Shown here: positions 1-8,853 of the stretch, piece by piece
Layout of the letters: the number at the start of each line of letters is the position of its first letter
Position numbering within the stretch: the stretch's first letter is position 1
Assembly: GCF_023072595.1 (NCBI RefSeq)
Contig: NZ_JALLGK010000002.1
Span: 558,001-622,000, forward strand
From: Streptomyces sp. XM4193
GTDB taxonomy: Bacteria; Actinomycetota; Actinomycetes; Streptomycetales; Streptomycetaceae
DNA length: 64,000 nt
Direction: 5' to 3'
The notes under the pieces: model-generated
Seen by the model: the letters and a program-made list of their open reading frames with translations, nothing else
What the model was told of the DNA's origin: nothing
Databases searched by the model: none
Translations under genes and position numbers: made by a program

Positions 1-1169
1 GCCCGGTCGCCGGCCACGAGCGTGGCGTCACTGATGCCGTTGGCGGTGGAGGCCACTCCCACCCGGCCGTCGTCGGTGAACGCCAGCCGCACGGTGTTGC
101 CGACCAGGTCGCCGTGGTGCGCCCAGAACTTGCCGCCGCAGCTCAGCGGGTGGGACATCAGACCCAGCCCGTACCGTGCGCCCGGCCAGATCTCGGTGAA
201 CTCCTCCGGCATCGGCACCGTGGTGCGCATGGCGCGCAGCTCCGCCGGGGCGAGCAGCTTCCCGCGGAGCAGCGCGGTGAAGAAGCGGTCCAGGTCCCGG
301 TGGGTGCTTATCAGTTCACCGGCCGAGTCGCCCCAGGTGACGGAGTACTCGGTGGTGTCCGTCCACTCCCCGGAGTCCGCGAACCGCTGGTACGAGCGGG
401 AGTGCGGCCCTCGGATGCCGGTGTCCCGGCCCGGGGCGTAGGTGTCCTTCAGGCCCAGCGGGCGGATGATGCGGTCCGTGACCTCGGTGCGCCAGTCGTT
501 GCCGGTCACCGCCTCGATGATCATGCCGGCCAGTACGAAGTTGGTGTTGGAGTACTCCCAGTCCGGCTCGGGGTCGTCCTTGGCCGCGGGCGGGAAGCTC
601 GGCTTCTGTGCCACGGCGAGGCCGACCAGCTCGCGCGGGGTCCACTGCTTCCAGCGGTCCCGCTCGAAGGACTCCGCGTCGCCGAGGGGGAGTTGGGCGG
701 TGTAGTTGTGCAGTCCGCTGGTGTTCTGGAGCAGGTTGCGCACGGTGATCGCGCTGCCGTCGTTGCCGTTGCCGCGGACCAGCCCCGGCAGCCACTCCTC
801 CACCGTGTCCTCCAGCGACAGCCTTCCCTCGCCGACGAGTTGGAGGACGACGGTGGAGGTGAAGGTCTTGGTGGTGCTGGCGATCCGGTAGCTCGCGCCG
901 GACGGCGGTGCGGCGTCCCCGTCCAGATCCCGCAGGCCCTGGTTGGTCTCGCTGTGCTTGCGGCCGTCCCGCAGACCCGCGGTGATCGAGACGAACTCCC
1001 CCTGTTCCAGGGCGCGTCGGGCCTCCTTCCGGAGCACCTTCGAAGCTCCGGCCGACGCGTCCCGGGCGGCCCCGTTCTCGGCGTGGGCGGCTCCCGTGGT
1101 GGCGGTCGTCACGACGATCGCGGCCAGCGCCGCAGCCGAACCGAGCCTGCGCATACGTGTGTTGGTCAT
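1..1169 (-). CDS. Secreted serine hydrolase, beta-lactamase / D-Ala-D-Ala carboxypeptidase family (3' end cut by window edge)
   Basis: Penicillin-binding-protein-like serine hydrolase, expected to act outside the membrane on peptidoglycan peptides or small esters/amides. The visible 389 residues begin with a Sec-type signal (MTNTRMRRLG, then an Ala-rich stretch to about residue 30). The family triad is present: SxxK nucleophile as STTK at residues 98-101, YSN at 206-208, and HHG at 351-353 in place of KTG, typical of class C-like esterase/carboxypeptidase relatives. The ATG at 1169 is preceded by an AGGAAG ribosome site. The gene runs off the left edge, so the C-terminus is unseen. Exact substrate cannot be told from sequence. 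Confidence 0.9.
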   Translation of the reverse strand, partial: MTNTRMRRLGSAAALAAIVVTTATTGAAHAENGAARDASAGASKVLRKEARRALEQGEFVSITAGLRDGRKHSETNQGLRDLDGDAAPPSGASYRIASTTKTFTSTVVLQLVGEGRLSLEDTVEEWLPGLVRGNGNDGSAITVRNLLQNTSGLHNYTAQLPLGDAESFERDRWKQWTPRELVGLAVAQKPSFPPAAKDDPEPDWEYSNTNFVLAGMIIEAVTGNDWRTEVTDRIIRPLGLKDTYAPGRDTGIRGPHSRSYQRFADSGEWTDTTEYSVTWGDSAGELISTHRDLDRFFTALLRGKLLAPAELRAMRTTVPMPEEFTEIWPGARYGLGLMSHPLSCGGKFWAHHGDLVGNTVRLAFTDDGRVGVASTANGISDATLVAGDR

Positions 1170-1293
1170 GTCTTCCTCTCCCGAAGATCTCTGCGAACAG
1201 CCTGCCGCCGGACGGGCCGGCGCACGATGGTGGTGGCCACCCGCTCGTACGGGGTGCCAGCACCACCCCTCCAGGTGGCTCTAGGTTGGGGGG

Positions 1294-1659
1294 ATGGAGA
1301 TCTGGATCAATCCCGCATGCTCGAAGTGCCGGTCCGCGCTGACGCTGCTGGACGAGGAGGGCGTGCAGCACACCGTGCGCCGCTACCTCGACGACCCGCC
1401 GACGGAGGACGAACTGCGGGCGGTGCTCGACCGGTTGGGCCTCGAACCCTGGGACATCACCAGGACCGGGGAGGCGATCGGCAAGGAGCTGGGCATCGGC
1501 GACTGGCCCCGCGAGCCCGGCGAACGCGAGCGCTGGATCGCCGCGCTCTCCGAGCATCCCAAGCTGATCCAGCGCCCGATCATCACCGCGGACGACGGCA
1601 GCGCGGTGGTCGGCCGGAGCGAGGAAGCGGTGCGCGAGGCGATGCGGCGCAGCGGTTAG
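1294..1659 (+). CDS. ArsC/Spx-family thioredoxin-fold protein (arsenate reductase-like)
   Basis: 121-residue protein of the ArsC family, about the usual length (110-120). It opens with a thioredoxin-fold strand and a CSKC pair at residues 9-12, followed by the family pattern of a redox Cys then an arginine-rich helix. It may reduce arsenate with glutathione- or mycothiol-type thiols, or act as a general thiol protein; there is no ars operon nearby, so an arsenic role is not supported by context. A TAGGTT hexamer (1282-1287) ends 6 nt before the ATG and there is no Shine-Dalgarno, so the mRNA may be leaderless. Convergent with the deacetylase gene. Confidence 0.85.
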   Translation: MEIWINPACSKCRSALTLLDEEGVQHTVRRYLDDPPTEDELRAVLDRLGLEPWDITRTGEAIGKELGIGDWPREPGERERWIAALSEHPKLIQRPIITADDGSAVVGRSEEAVREAMRRSG

Positions 1660-1806
1660 CCGGTGCGCCGCCCGCGGCCGGGGCACGGTGTCGGGCGTCC
1701 CCCGCGCCCCGGCTCGGCACACCACGGTTCGCGCCCCGTGCCCCGCGGCGGTGCGCGGCCGGTCGGCGCCCGTGCCCGGGGCGTGCCGGCCGCGTCGACC
1801 GCGGCG

Positions 1807-2730
1807 TCAGAGCGGTTCGGCCAGCGGCACCAGTGAGTAGCCCCGCTCGATCAGCCGCGGCAGGTAGTACGCGAGTGCGGCGACGGTCTGGGACCGGTCG
1901 CCGCCGCCGTCGTGCGCCAGGACGATCGCGCCCGGGTGCGCGCCGTTGAGTACCCGGCGGCGGATCGTGGCGGTGCCGGGAGACTTCCAGTCCAGGGTGT
2001 CCACCGACCAGCCCATCGGCTCCATCCCCAGCTCGGCGCAGATCTGCAACGAGGGCGCGTGCCAGGCGCCGTAGGGCGCGCGGGCGAACCGGGGCGCGGT
2101 GCCGATGGCCTGCTCGATGAGGTCGCAGGTGCGGCCGAGCTCCTTGCGCACCCTGGCGCGCGAGAGCTTCGGGAGCTCGGGGTGGCTCCAGGAGTGGTTG
2201 GCGATCAGATGGCCGTCCGCCTCGATCGCCTTCACCAGATCCGGGTTCCACTCGGCGTTCTCCCCGATGACGAAGAACGTGGCGAGCGTGCCGTGGCGGC
2301 GCAGAATGCGCAGGATCGCGGGGGTCTGCACGGGGTGCGGGCCGTCGTCGAAGGTCAGGGCGATGCTGCGGCCGGGGTCGGCGAGCGTCAGATGCGCCTG
2401 CTTGCGCGGCACGGCGGAGCGCCGCAGACGCCGTTCGGCCCGTGGCATCCGGGCGTCACCGGCCAGCGGGCGCATCCGGTACGTGTCCGGCGTGCCCCGG
2501 GCGTCGGCGGTTCCGGTACCGCGCGGGGCACCGGAACCGCCGGCGGAGGGCGAGGGGGAGCGGGACGGATCCGCGGCCGCGCCGGGAGCGTCCGCCGCGT
2601 CCGGCACCTCCGGCGCGGCGTCGGTCGGGCCCGGTGGGGCGAGCAGCGCACGGTAGGCGCCGTACACACAGAGGCAGGTGGCGCCGCTGAGCAGCGTACG
2701 GCGCGTCAGAGCTGATTTGTCGTACTGCAT
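1807..2730 (-). CDS. Secreted polysaccharide deacetylase (NodB domain)
   Basis: 307-residue carbohydrate esterase family 4 protein, expected to remove N- or O-acetyl groups from an extracellular polymer such as peptidoglycan or chitin. The N-terminus reads TRRTLL followed by a hydrophobic segment, a twin-arginine-like signal. A Pro/Ala/Ser-rich linker (about 32-80) separates it from the NodB domain (about 115-307). Motifs: TFDDG (126-130, catalytic base and metal Asp), HSWSH (179-183, metal His pair), RAPYG (217-221), a DTLDW motif 4, and VLAHDGGG motif 5. All metal ligands are present, so the enzyme should be active. Single-gene unit. Confidence 0.93.
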   Translation of the reverse strand: MQYDKSALTRRTLLSGATCLCVYGAYRALLAPPGPTDAAPEVPDAADAPGAAADPSRSPSPSAGGSGAPRGTGTADARGTPDTYRMRPLAGDARMPRAERRLRRSAVPRKQAHLTLADPGRSIALTFDDGPHPVQTPAILRILRRHGTLATFFVIGENAEWNPDLVKAIEADGHLIANHSWSHPELPKLSRARVRKELGRTCDLIEQAIGTAPRFARAPYGAWHAPSLQICAELGMEPMGWSVDTLDWKSPGTATIRRRVLNGAHPGAIVLAHDGGGDRSQTVAALAYYLPRLIERGYSLVPLAEPL

Positions 2731-2878
2731 GACTTACTGCTCTCACGCCCCGCCGACACGCTCCCGCCCCGCGAACCGTGTCCCGGCCACTGCACTCGTA
2801 AGACCTTCCCAGCGCGCCGAACCCGGGGGCCCTGTCTAGGGTGTCGGTGTTCGGCGCGCCGGTTTCGGCCGTGCGCCG

Positions 2879-3961
2879 TCAGTTGCCGCCGCGCGGCAGC
2901 ACGGTGGCGAGCACCTCGGGAAGCGCGGCCCAGTCCGAGGTCACGGTGGTGGCGTGCGCTCCCGCCGCCAGCTCCGCGACCCGCCCCGCGGCCTCCTCCC
3001 GGCTCGGCTCCCGGGCGTCGATCGCCGGCGCCACCCCGTGGGCCGAGGTCGCCACCAGCAGATAGTTGCGCTCCGCGTACCAGGCGGTGTCGATCTCCCC
3101 GCCCGCGTAGGCGGAGGCGTCGCCGTCGAAGACCACGAACCACGGCCGCAGCGCCGCCTCGTACCGCTCCTCCCGCGGATCGCCGGCCTCCGCCCCGAGC
3201 ACGGCGGGGAACGCGGTGGCCGTGTCGAGGTTCCCCTCCCCGGCCGCGGTGTGCAGATGGCGGGCGTACTCCTCGTCCGTCCACAGGTCGTCGAAGGGGT
3301 TGCCCTGCTCGACGGTGCCGGGAATCAGGTGGATCAGGAACTTCCCGGCCAGCGCCTCCCGGGACGGGAAACCGTCGGTGCGTACGGCCTCGTCCAACGT
3401 CGCGTGCGCACCGAGCAGTTGGGCCGGGCGGTAGACCGCGTCGCCGAGCTTCTCGGCGACCAGGGCGTCGAACTCTGCGGGGCCGCGACCGCCGACCGCG
3501 TTGAAGCCGTCCTTCATCTCGATCTTCAACTGGATCGGCCGGTGACCGGGGTTGGCCTCGCTCCAGGTGCGCAGATCGGTCAGGCAGCCCGCCAGATCCC
3601 GGTCGCGGTCGCCGTTCTCCAGCTCCTCGGGCGTGGCGGCGTTGGTGCAGTTGTTGTTGTTGCCCAGCGGGTTGTCGTGCGAGACGCGCCAGCCGCCGCC
3701 GAAGTTGTTGGTCCAGACGTCGAACTCCAGCAGGCCCGCGCCGGAGTCCAGGGCCTGCCCCACGTAGGGGAACGTCGCCTTCTCGTACGCGTTGTGCACC
3801 CCCACGCCGGTGGTGGCGGAGTAGGGGCCGGGGTCGGCCTGGGCGGCGCCGGCCGGTGAGTGCAGTGCGGTCGCGGCGACCACCGCGAGCGCGGCGGTGG
3901 ACAGCAGCGCGGTCGTACGGGATCTGGAGCGGAAGAGACGCACGGGGGACCGCCTTCGCAT
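2879..3961 (-). CDS. Secreted PI-PLC-like phosphodiesterase
   Basis: About 360 residues with an N-terminal signal peptide (basic MRRRSPVRLF start, hydrophobic core ending in an AGAAQA-like cleavage region), so exported. The body resembles phosphatidylinositol-specific phospholipase C / glycerophosphodiester TIM-barrel proteins: a first His in VGVHNAYEK, an E-x-D strand (LLEFDVWTN) and a second His in VSHDNP. Such enzymes cleave phosphodiester head groups of lipids. A Gly/Asn-rich loop follows the second His. The ATG at 3961 was chosen because it gives a full signal peptide; a GTG six codons downstream is possible. No operon partner. Confidence 0.8.
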   Translation of the reverse strand: MRRRSPVRLFRSRSRTTALLSTAALAVVAATALHSPAGAAQADPGPYSATTGVGVHNAYEKATFPYVGQALDSGAGLLEFDVWTNNFGGGWRVSHDNPLGNNNNCTNAATPEELENGDRDRDLAGCLTDLRTWSEANPGHRPIQLKIEMKDGFNAVGGRGPAEFDALVAEKLGDAVYRPAQLLGAHATLDEAVRTDGFPSREALAGKFLIHLIPGTVEQGNPFDDLWTDEEYARHLHTAAGEGNLDTATAFPAVLGAEAGDPREERYEAALRPWFVVFDGDASAYAGGEIDTAWYAERNYLLVATSAHGVAPAIDAREPSREEAAGRVAELAAGAHATTVTSDWAALPEVLATVLPRGGN

Positions 3962-4277
3962 GGGGGAGCGACTCAATCGCCGCACAGCGTAAGGCAGTTG
4001 GATGGATCTGCCACCCGTGCGGGATGAACTCCCGGAGATCCCCCGGCGACCGCCGCCCGCGCGGGCTGTCCCGCGAGGGCGTCCTGCGAGGGCGTACGAG
4101 AGACGCCGTTTCGCGGGAGGTGCCCGACACCGCCCGCGCGCGAGTGCGCCCCGAGACACCGCCCGCCGCCCCCGCGGCTGCCGTCCCGCGGGGCGCCCGT
4201 CGCGTCGACGCCCGTCGGGAGGCGGCCGTCGGCGCGACGGCGGGCCCGTCCCGTTCGCCCGCCGTGCCGCGGACCGC
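3962..4277. other. Intergenic region, no gene seen
   Basis: 316 nt between the start of the PI-PLC-like gene and the end of the FAD oxidoreductase gene. It has GC-rich inverted-repeat potential and a short direct repeat (GCGAGGGCGT twice near 4073-4095), but no start with a ribosome site, no conserved protein and no clear terminator. It should hold the promoter of the PI-PLC-like gene. Confidence 0.5.
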
Positions 4278-5630
4278 TCAGGCGACCACCCGGAGGGCGG
4301 CCTGCGCGTTCGCCGGCAGCCGGAAGTCGCGGCAGATCGCGGCGCTGGCCCGGCGTGCGGACCGCAGCGCCCCCTGCGCGGTGCTGGTGTCCCGGTGGTC
4401 GCCGCACACGTACAGGCCGGCCAGCAACCGTACCGCGCGTGCGGTGTCGTGCGGAGCGGGCATCGCGGGCACCGCCCTGCGGTCCTGGTACGCGGCCAGC
4501 AGCTCCCAGCTTCCGGCCGACGCACCGTGCAGCGCGGCGAGTTGGGGTCGTGCGGCTCGATCGAGCGCCGCCACCGGCTCGTGCGCCGCGCGACCGAGCA
4601 CCACGGAGGTGACCAGGGTGCGACCGGGCAGTGCGCGGGAGGGGTCGACGGCCGAGGCGACCGAGGAGTGCGTCAGCGGCCCGCGCCGCTCTCCGTCCAG
4701 CAGCAGCGAGGTGCGCAGGGCGTCGCAGCCCGGCGGCGCCGAATCGGCCGCGTGGTGCAGCACGGTGACGGGGTGGAAGTCGGGTACGCGCAGGCCGGGC
4801 AGCAGCTCCGCGGCGTCGGTGGCACCGGTGGCGATCAGCACCGCGCGGCAGCCGAGCCGGCCGTGCGCCTCGGTCTCGACGGCGTTGACCGCCACCGACA
4901 CCGCGCGCACCCCGGTGCGCACCGTGCCGGCCGGCAGCGACCGGGCCAGGAGCTCGGGTACGGACTGCGCGCCGCCCGCGGGAAGGCACAGACCGCGGCG
5001 GGCGAAGGCCCGAAGCGCCTGGTCCACCACGCGACTCGACGTCCCGAGGTCGGGGTCGCCGAGCAGCGCCGACACCAGCGGACGCAGCTGGCCGTCGACC
5101 GTCCGACCGGGGACACCGCGTGCCGTCAGCGCGCGGCCGGCCGGCAGCTCCTCCCGCAGTTCGAGCCGGGCCAACGGTGTGCAGGCGAGCCGGGAGAGCT
5201 GGTGGCGCAGCCTCGCCGAGTCCAGCGCACCCGCCAGGGCGCGCGCTCTGGTGCGTGCGCCCCCCGTGCCACCTCCGACGCGCAGCGCGTGGCTGCCGCT
5301 GATCCGTACGCTGCGCTCCGCCCCGCGCAGCACCGCACCCGGCGCGAACGGCCGCAGCGAGAGAGCGGCGAGCGGCGCCGGTCCCGAACGCGCCCCGAGC
5401 TCGGGGCTGTCGGCGCAGAGCAACTGGCCGCCCCGGTCCAGCCGGTAGCCGTCGATCCGGTCCGTCGTCATCCGACCGCCGACGCCCTCGCCGGCTTCCA
5501 GCACAGTGACCGCCAGCCCCGCGCCGGTCAGGTGGACGGCGGCGGCGAGACCCGCGAGCCCGGCTCCGATGATGACGACGTCGCAGTCCGCGGACCGTCC
5601 TGACGCAGTCGCTGGCGCGGCACTGAGCAC
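4278..5630 (-). CDS. FAD-dependent oxidoreductase (flavin amine oxidase / phytoene desaturase-like)
   Basis: 450-residue NAD(P)/FAD Rossmann protein. The dinucleotide fold is near the N-terminus: VVIIGAGLAGLAAA, followed by the E of a VLEAG strand and the GVGGRM motif typical of amine oxidases and carotenoid desaturases. A C-terminal LYVCGDHRDTSTAQGAL segment is the second FAD-binding motif of the family. The family oxidises amines or desaturates polyenes; the substrate is not evident and no carotenoid genes lie near. The GTG at 5630 is preferred because GGGGAGGG lies just upstream and it places the Rossmann motif close to the N-terminus. Confidence 0.88.
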   Translation of the reverse strand: MLSAAPATASGRSADCDVVIIGAGLAGLAAAVHLTGAGLAVTVLEAGEGVGGRMTTDRIDGYRLDRGGQLLCADSPELGARSGPAPLAALSLRPFAPGAVLRGAERSVRISGSHALRVGGGTGGARTRARALAGALDSARLRHQLSRLACTPLARLELREELPAGRALTARGVPGRTVDGQLRPLVSALLGDPDLGTSSRVVDQALRAFARRGLCLPAGGAQSVPELLARSLPAGTVRTGVRAVSVAVNAVETEAHGRLGCRAVLIATGATDAAELLPGLRVPDFHPVTVLHHAADSAPPGCDALRTSLLLDGERRGPLTHSSVASAVDPSRALPGRTLVTSVVLGRAAHEPVAALDRAARPQLAALHGASAGSWELLAAYQDRRAVPAMPAPHDTARAVRLLAGLYVCGDHRDTSTAQGALRSARRASAAICRDFRLPANAQAALRVVA

Positions 5631-5866
5631 ATGCCCTCCCCGAGGTGAGTGCCGTTGGCGGACGAGCGGCTCCGGGCCGTCCCGCCACCTCGGCGCGACT
5701 GGCCGGACACACCCCTCATGCCCCCAACCGGCGCAGGAAATACCCGAATCGGCCCCGACCCTAGCGGCGGTCGGGAGCGGCGACGGGGGCACGCCGGGCG
5801 GCGCGTGGTCGCACACCGGTCGCACAGCTCGTACGACCGGACACGTTCCGTGTGCGCGACCGGGCG

Positions 5867-5886
5867 CGGACCGCCCGTGCGGTCCG
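5867..5886 (-). terminator. Hairpin terminator downstream of the TIGR01777-like gene
   Basis: Eight-bp perfect stem (CGGACCGC / GCGGTCCG) with a 4-nt loop, starting 37 nt after the stop codon of the minus-strand gene at 5923-6825. No U-tract. Confidence 0.45.
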
Positions 5887-5922
5887 GGCCGCAACCCCCG
5901 TGCGCGGGCCGGGAGTTCGCGG

Positions 5923-6825
5923 CTACTTCAGCGCGGCCCTGATCGCGTCCTCCACACCGGGGAAGGCGAAGGTGAAGCCGGACTCCAACAGCCTTGTGGG
6001 GACGACCCGTTGGGAGCCCAGCACCTCCTGGGAGAACTCCCCGAGCGCCACCTTCAGCGCGACCGCGGGCACCATCGCCACGGTCGGCCGCCGCAGCACC
6101 CGGCCCATCGCCGCCGTGACCTCGCGGTTGGTCACCGGATCGGGGGCGGTCAGGTTGAACGGCCCGGACAGGCCGTCGGTCTCCAGCAGATGCCGCAGCG
6201 CGGCGAGGTGGTCGTGCAGCGCGATGAAGCTCCAGTACTGACGGCCGCTGCCCAACCGCCCGCCCAACCCCGCCCGGAAGATCGGGAACAGCCGGCCCCA
6301 CGCACCGCCCTCCTGGGCGACCACAAGTCCCGTACGCGCGAACGCGGTTCGCACTCCGGCCTCGCTCGCGGGCGCCGCCGAGGCCTCCCACTCCTCGCAC
6401 AGCGAGGGAAGGAAACCACTGCCGGCGCCGTCGCTCTCGTCCACCGCGCGGTCGCCGGTGTCGCCGTACCAGCCGATCGCGCTGCCGCACACCAGCACCC
6501 GCGGGGGAACGTCCAGCGAGGCCAGCGCCCGGGTCAGCGTCGTCGTGCCGAGCACCCTGCTGTCCCGCAGCTCCTGCTTGTACGCGTCCGTCCACCGCTT
6601 GTCCGCGATGCCCGCGCCCGCGAGGTGGACAACCCCCTCGCAGCCGACCAGGCCCGCGGTGTCGACCCGCCCCGGCGAGCCCTGCGAGCCCGGGTGCCAC
6701 TCCACCTCGTCCCCCTCGCGGGCCGGGCGGCGCACCAGCCGCACCACCTCGTGCCCGTCGTCGAGCAGGGAACGGCGCAGGGCCGAACCGATGAGTCCGC
6801 CGGAACCGGTGATCGCGATACGCAT
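5923..6825 (-). CDS. TIGR01777-family NAD-dependent epimerase/dehydratase-like protein
   Basis: 300-residue extended SDR protein (SDR39U1-like). It starts directly with the Rossmann glycine motif MRIAITGSGGLIG, has the family GWYGD segment and ends in a C-terminal region typical of the family (about 295-310 residues). The enzymatic reaction is undefined in most bacteria. The upstream bases are a CAGTAT hexamer at 6832-6837 and then 6 nt to the ATG, with no Shine-Dalgarno, so translation may be leaderless. It stands alone, apart from a short tandem-repeat array between it and the next minus-strand gene. Confidence 0.9.
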   Translation of the reverse strand: MRIAITGSGGLIGSALRRSLLDDGHEVVRLVRRPAREGDEVEWHPGSQGSPGRVDTAGLVGCEGVVHLAGAGIADKRWTDAYKQELRDSRVLGTTTLTRALASLDVPPRVLVCGSAIGWYGDTGDRAVDESDGAGSGFLPSLCEEWEASAAPASEAGVRTAFARTGLVVAQEGGAWGRLFPIFRAGLGGRLGSGRQYWSFIALHDHLAALRHLLETDGLSGPFNLTAPDPVTNREVTAAMGRVLRRPTVAMVPAVALKVALGEFSQEVLGSQRVVPTRLLESGFTFAFPGVEDAIRAALK

Positions 6826-6980
6826 GGCCCCATACTGCGGCAACCACCGGCCCGGCGCGAGGCCCTGCCCACGGGGCGCCGCACGGGCGGGGGAGGCGGC
6901 ACCGACGCGGGGCGCCGGACGCGCACCGCCCCGTGCGGCGCCGGGGCAGCGGCGTACGGGGCGGTGCGCGTCCGGGAGGC

Positions 6981-7053
6981 GGCGTACGGGCGGAGGCGTA
7001 CGGGCGGACGGCGCGTACGGGCGGAGGCGTACGAGCGGAGGCGTACGGGCGGG
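6981..7053. repeat. 14-bp tandem repeat array, about five copies
   Basis: Unit GGCGTACGGGCGGA, exact at 6981-6994 and 6995-7008, then three variant copies with 1-3 base changes or short inserts to about 7053; a further half-related copy lies at 6951. It is intergenic, between the stop of the DUF4240 gene and the start of the SDR39U1-like gene, both on the minus strand. No spacers, so not CRISPR. Confidence 0.8.
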
Positions 7054-7096
7054 GCGTGCCTGGCGGCGAGGTACGTGGCGGCGGCGGTCGGGAGGG

Positions 7097-7621
7097 TCAG
7101 GTGCCGCGGAAGCGCTTCCACAGCCGGGGGTAGCGCTCGGCGAGCACCCGGTCGTTCTCGAAGTCCAGCGCGGTGCCCGTCGGTTCGTCCGGCGGTTCGG
7201 GCAGCGCGAGGTCCGGCAGCTCGTCGCCGGTGAGGATGCCGTACGCGTCGTCGGCGGCGAAGCCGATCTCGTCGCCGTCGCCGTCGAACTCCTCGTCGAA
7301 GTCGCCCAGCAGGTCCGCGAGCGCGTCCGGATCGTCGTGCAGCGCCCCCTCGAAGACCGCCCGCCCCTGGCCGATGAGCCAGCAGCGGAAGGAGTCGAAG
7401 ACGTCGTCGCCCGCGCCGTCCAGCAGGACCCACGCCGCACCCCACAGATCCCAGCGGTAGGAACGCAGGAACCGCGCCTCGAAGTGCCGGGCGAAGTCGG
7501 TGACGGTGTCGGGGTCCAGCTGCACCAGCTGTTCCACCAGCATCTCGGCATGCTCCTCCGGATCGCCCTCGGCGGCCCGGCGCGCCTCGTCGATGAGCTC
7601 CCAGAACTCGTCCTCGTGCAT
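7097..7621 (-). CDS. DUF4240 domain protein
   Basis: 174-residue acidic protein that begins with the DUF4240 signature (an MxxxEFWELIDEAR-type start) and keeps the RWDLWGAAWVL and FRxWLIGQGR segments of the family. Members are small actinobacterial proteins of unknown function, sometimes found with toxin-immunity loci, but nothing here suggests such a role. ATG at 7621 chosen; a GTG two codons upstream (7627) is possible, with a GGGAGGG element about 16 nt before that. Divergent from the SDR at 7825. Confidence 0.85.
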   Translation of the reverse strand: MHEDEFWELIDEARRAAEGDPEEHAEMLVEQLVQLDPDTVTDFARHFEARFLRSYRWDLWGAAWVLLDGAGDDVFDSFRCWLIGQGRAVFEGALHDDPDALADLLGDFDEEFDGDGDEIGFAADDAYGILTGDELPDLALPEPPDEPTGTALDFENDRVLAERYPRLWKRFRGT

Positions 7622-7824
7622 CGTCACGGCACCAGCATCGGCCCTCCCGCACCGGCCCGCACGCGGAGGCGTCCCTCCGGTCCGCCGCGGGTCGCGACCC
7701 GTCCGCGCCGCGACCCGCCGGAAATCCGGACACAAGATGTCGGGATGCGGTGTGAGCGTGGGGGACGCAGTGCGGAAACCACACCTCGACCGGGGCCGAC
7801 GCCCCGTATCCGGACGGAGCACAC

Positions 7825-8748
7825 ATGACCTCCCGACCCAGCCTCACCGGCAGAATCGCCCTCGTGGCGGGCGCCACCCGGGGCGCCGGCCGCGCCATCG
7901 CGGTGGAACTCGGCCGCGCCGGAGCGACCGTCTACGTCACCGGACGCACCACCCGCACCCGCGTCAGCGAGGTCGGCCGGGCCACCGAGACCATCGAGGA
8001 GACCGCCGAGCTGGTCACCGCCGCGGGCGGCACCGGGATCGCCGTACCCACCGACCACCTCGTCGCCGACCAGGTGCGTGACCTGCTCGCCCGCGTGGAC
8101 CGCGAACACGGCCGGCTCGACATCCTGGTCAACGACCTCTGGGGCGGTGACCACCTGCTCTCCTGGGACACCCCCGTCTGGGAGCACGATCTGCAGGCGG
8201 GATTGCGGCAGTTGCGGCTCGGCGTCGAAGCACACCTGGTGACCAGCCACTACGCGCTGCCGCTGCTGATCCGGCACCCGGGCGGACTGCTCGTGGAGGT
8301 CACCGACGGGACCGCGGAGTACAACGCCGACCACTACCGCGAGAACGTCTACTACGACCTGGCCAAGTGCGCGCCCATCCGCCTCGCGTACGGCATCGGC
8401 AGCGAACTCGCCCGCCACGGCGCCACCGCTGTCTGCGTCAGCCCCGGCTGGCTGCGCTCCGAGGCGATGCTGGACACGCATTTCAAGGTCACCGAGGAGA
8501 ACTGGCGCGAGGGCATCGAGCAGGACGCGGGTTTCGCCGTGTCCGAGAGCCCCACCTACGTCGCCCGCGGCCTGGCCGCCCTGGCGGCGGACCCTCGCAA
8601 GGCGCGCTTCAACCGGGCCTCGCTCTCCAGCGGCGACCTTGCCGGGGAGTACGGCGTCACCGACACCGACGGCTCCCAACCGGACTGCTGGCGCTACCTG
8701 TTGGCGGCGGACAAGGACCCGACCACCGACCCGGAGGACTACCGCTGA
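7825..8748 (+). CDS. SDR-family oxidoreductase (DHRS1-like)
   Basis: 307-residue short-chain dehydrogenase/reductase, somewhat longer than the classical 250. Cofactor motif VAGATRGAGRAIA near residue 14 and the Arg in YVTGRTTRTR favour NADP(H). The NxxG-type strand is LVNDLWGG and the catalytic Tyr-Lys pair is in VYYDLAKC. A C-terminal extension carries the family's DGSQPDCWRY motif. The substrate is unknown. GGAG lies 7 nt before the ATG. Monocistronic, followed by a repeat-rich terminator region shared with the convergent WYL regulator. Confidence 0.92.
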   Translation: MTSRPSLTGRIALVAGATRGAGRAIAVELGRAGATVYVTGRTTRTRVSEVGRATETIEETAELVTAAGGTGIAVPTDHLVADQVRDLLARVDREHGRLDILVNDLWGGDHLLSWDTPVWEHDLQAGLRQLRLGVEAHLVTSHYALPLLIRHPGGLLVEVTDGTAEYNADHYRENVYYDLAKCAPIRLAYGIGSELARHGATAVCVSPGWLRSEAMLDTHFKVTEENWREGIEQDAGFAVSESPTYVARGLAALAADPRKARFNRASLSSGDLAGEYGVTDTDGSQPDCWRYLLAADKDPTTDPEDYR

Positions 8749-8759
8749 GCCGATCCCCC

Positions 8760-8798
8760 GGGACGCGCGGACGGGACGCGCAGACGGGACGCGCGGAC
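8760..8798. repeat. Three tandem 13-bp repeats
   Basis: GGGACGCGCGGAC at 8760-8772 and 8786-8798, with a one-base variant at 8773-8785. The last copy supplies the left arm of the hairpin at 8786-8808. Confidence 0.75.
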
Positions 8799-8808
8799 CG
8801 TGCGTCCC
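8786..8808. terminator. Putative terminator between convergent genes
   Basis: GGGACGC (8786-8792) pairs with GCGTCCC (8802-8808) around a 9-nt loop, between the ends of the SDR gene and the WYL regulator gene. No U-tract. Confidence 0.4.
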
Positions 8809-8853
8809 GGCGGCGTCCGCGCCCGCGGGCCACGGAACGGGTGTACGGGTGCG

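Noticed and set aside
1680..1744. Terminator between the ArsC-like and deacetylase genes
   Set aside because: GGGGCACGG and CCGTGCCCC pair, but with a 47-nt loop; too loose to call a terminator.
6981..7053. CRISPR-like array
   Set aside because: The repeats are directly adjacent and 14 bp, with no unique spacers and no cas genes.
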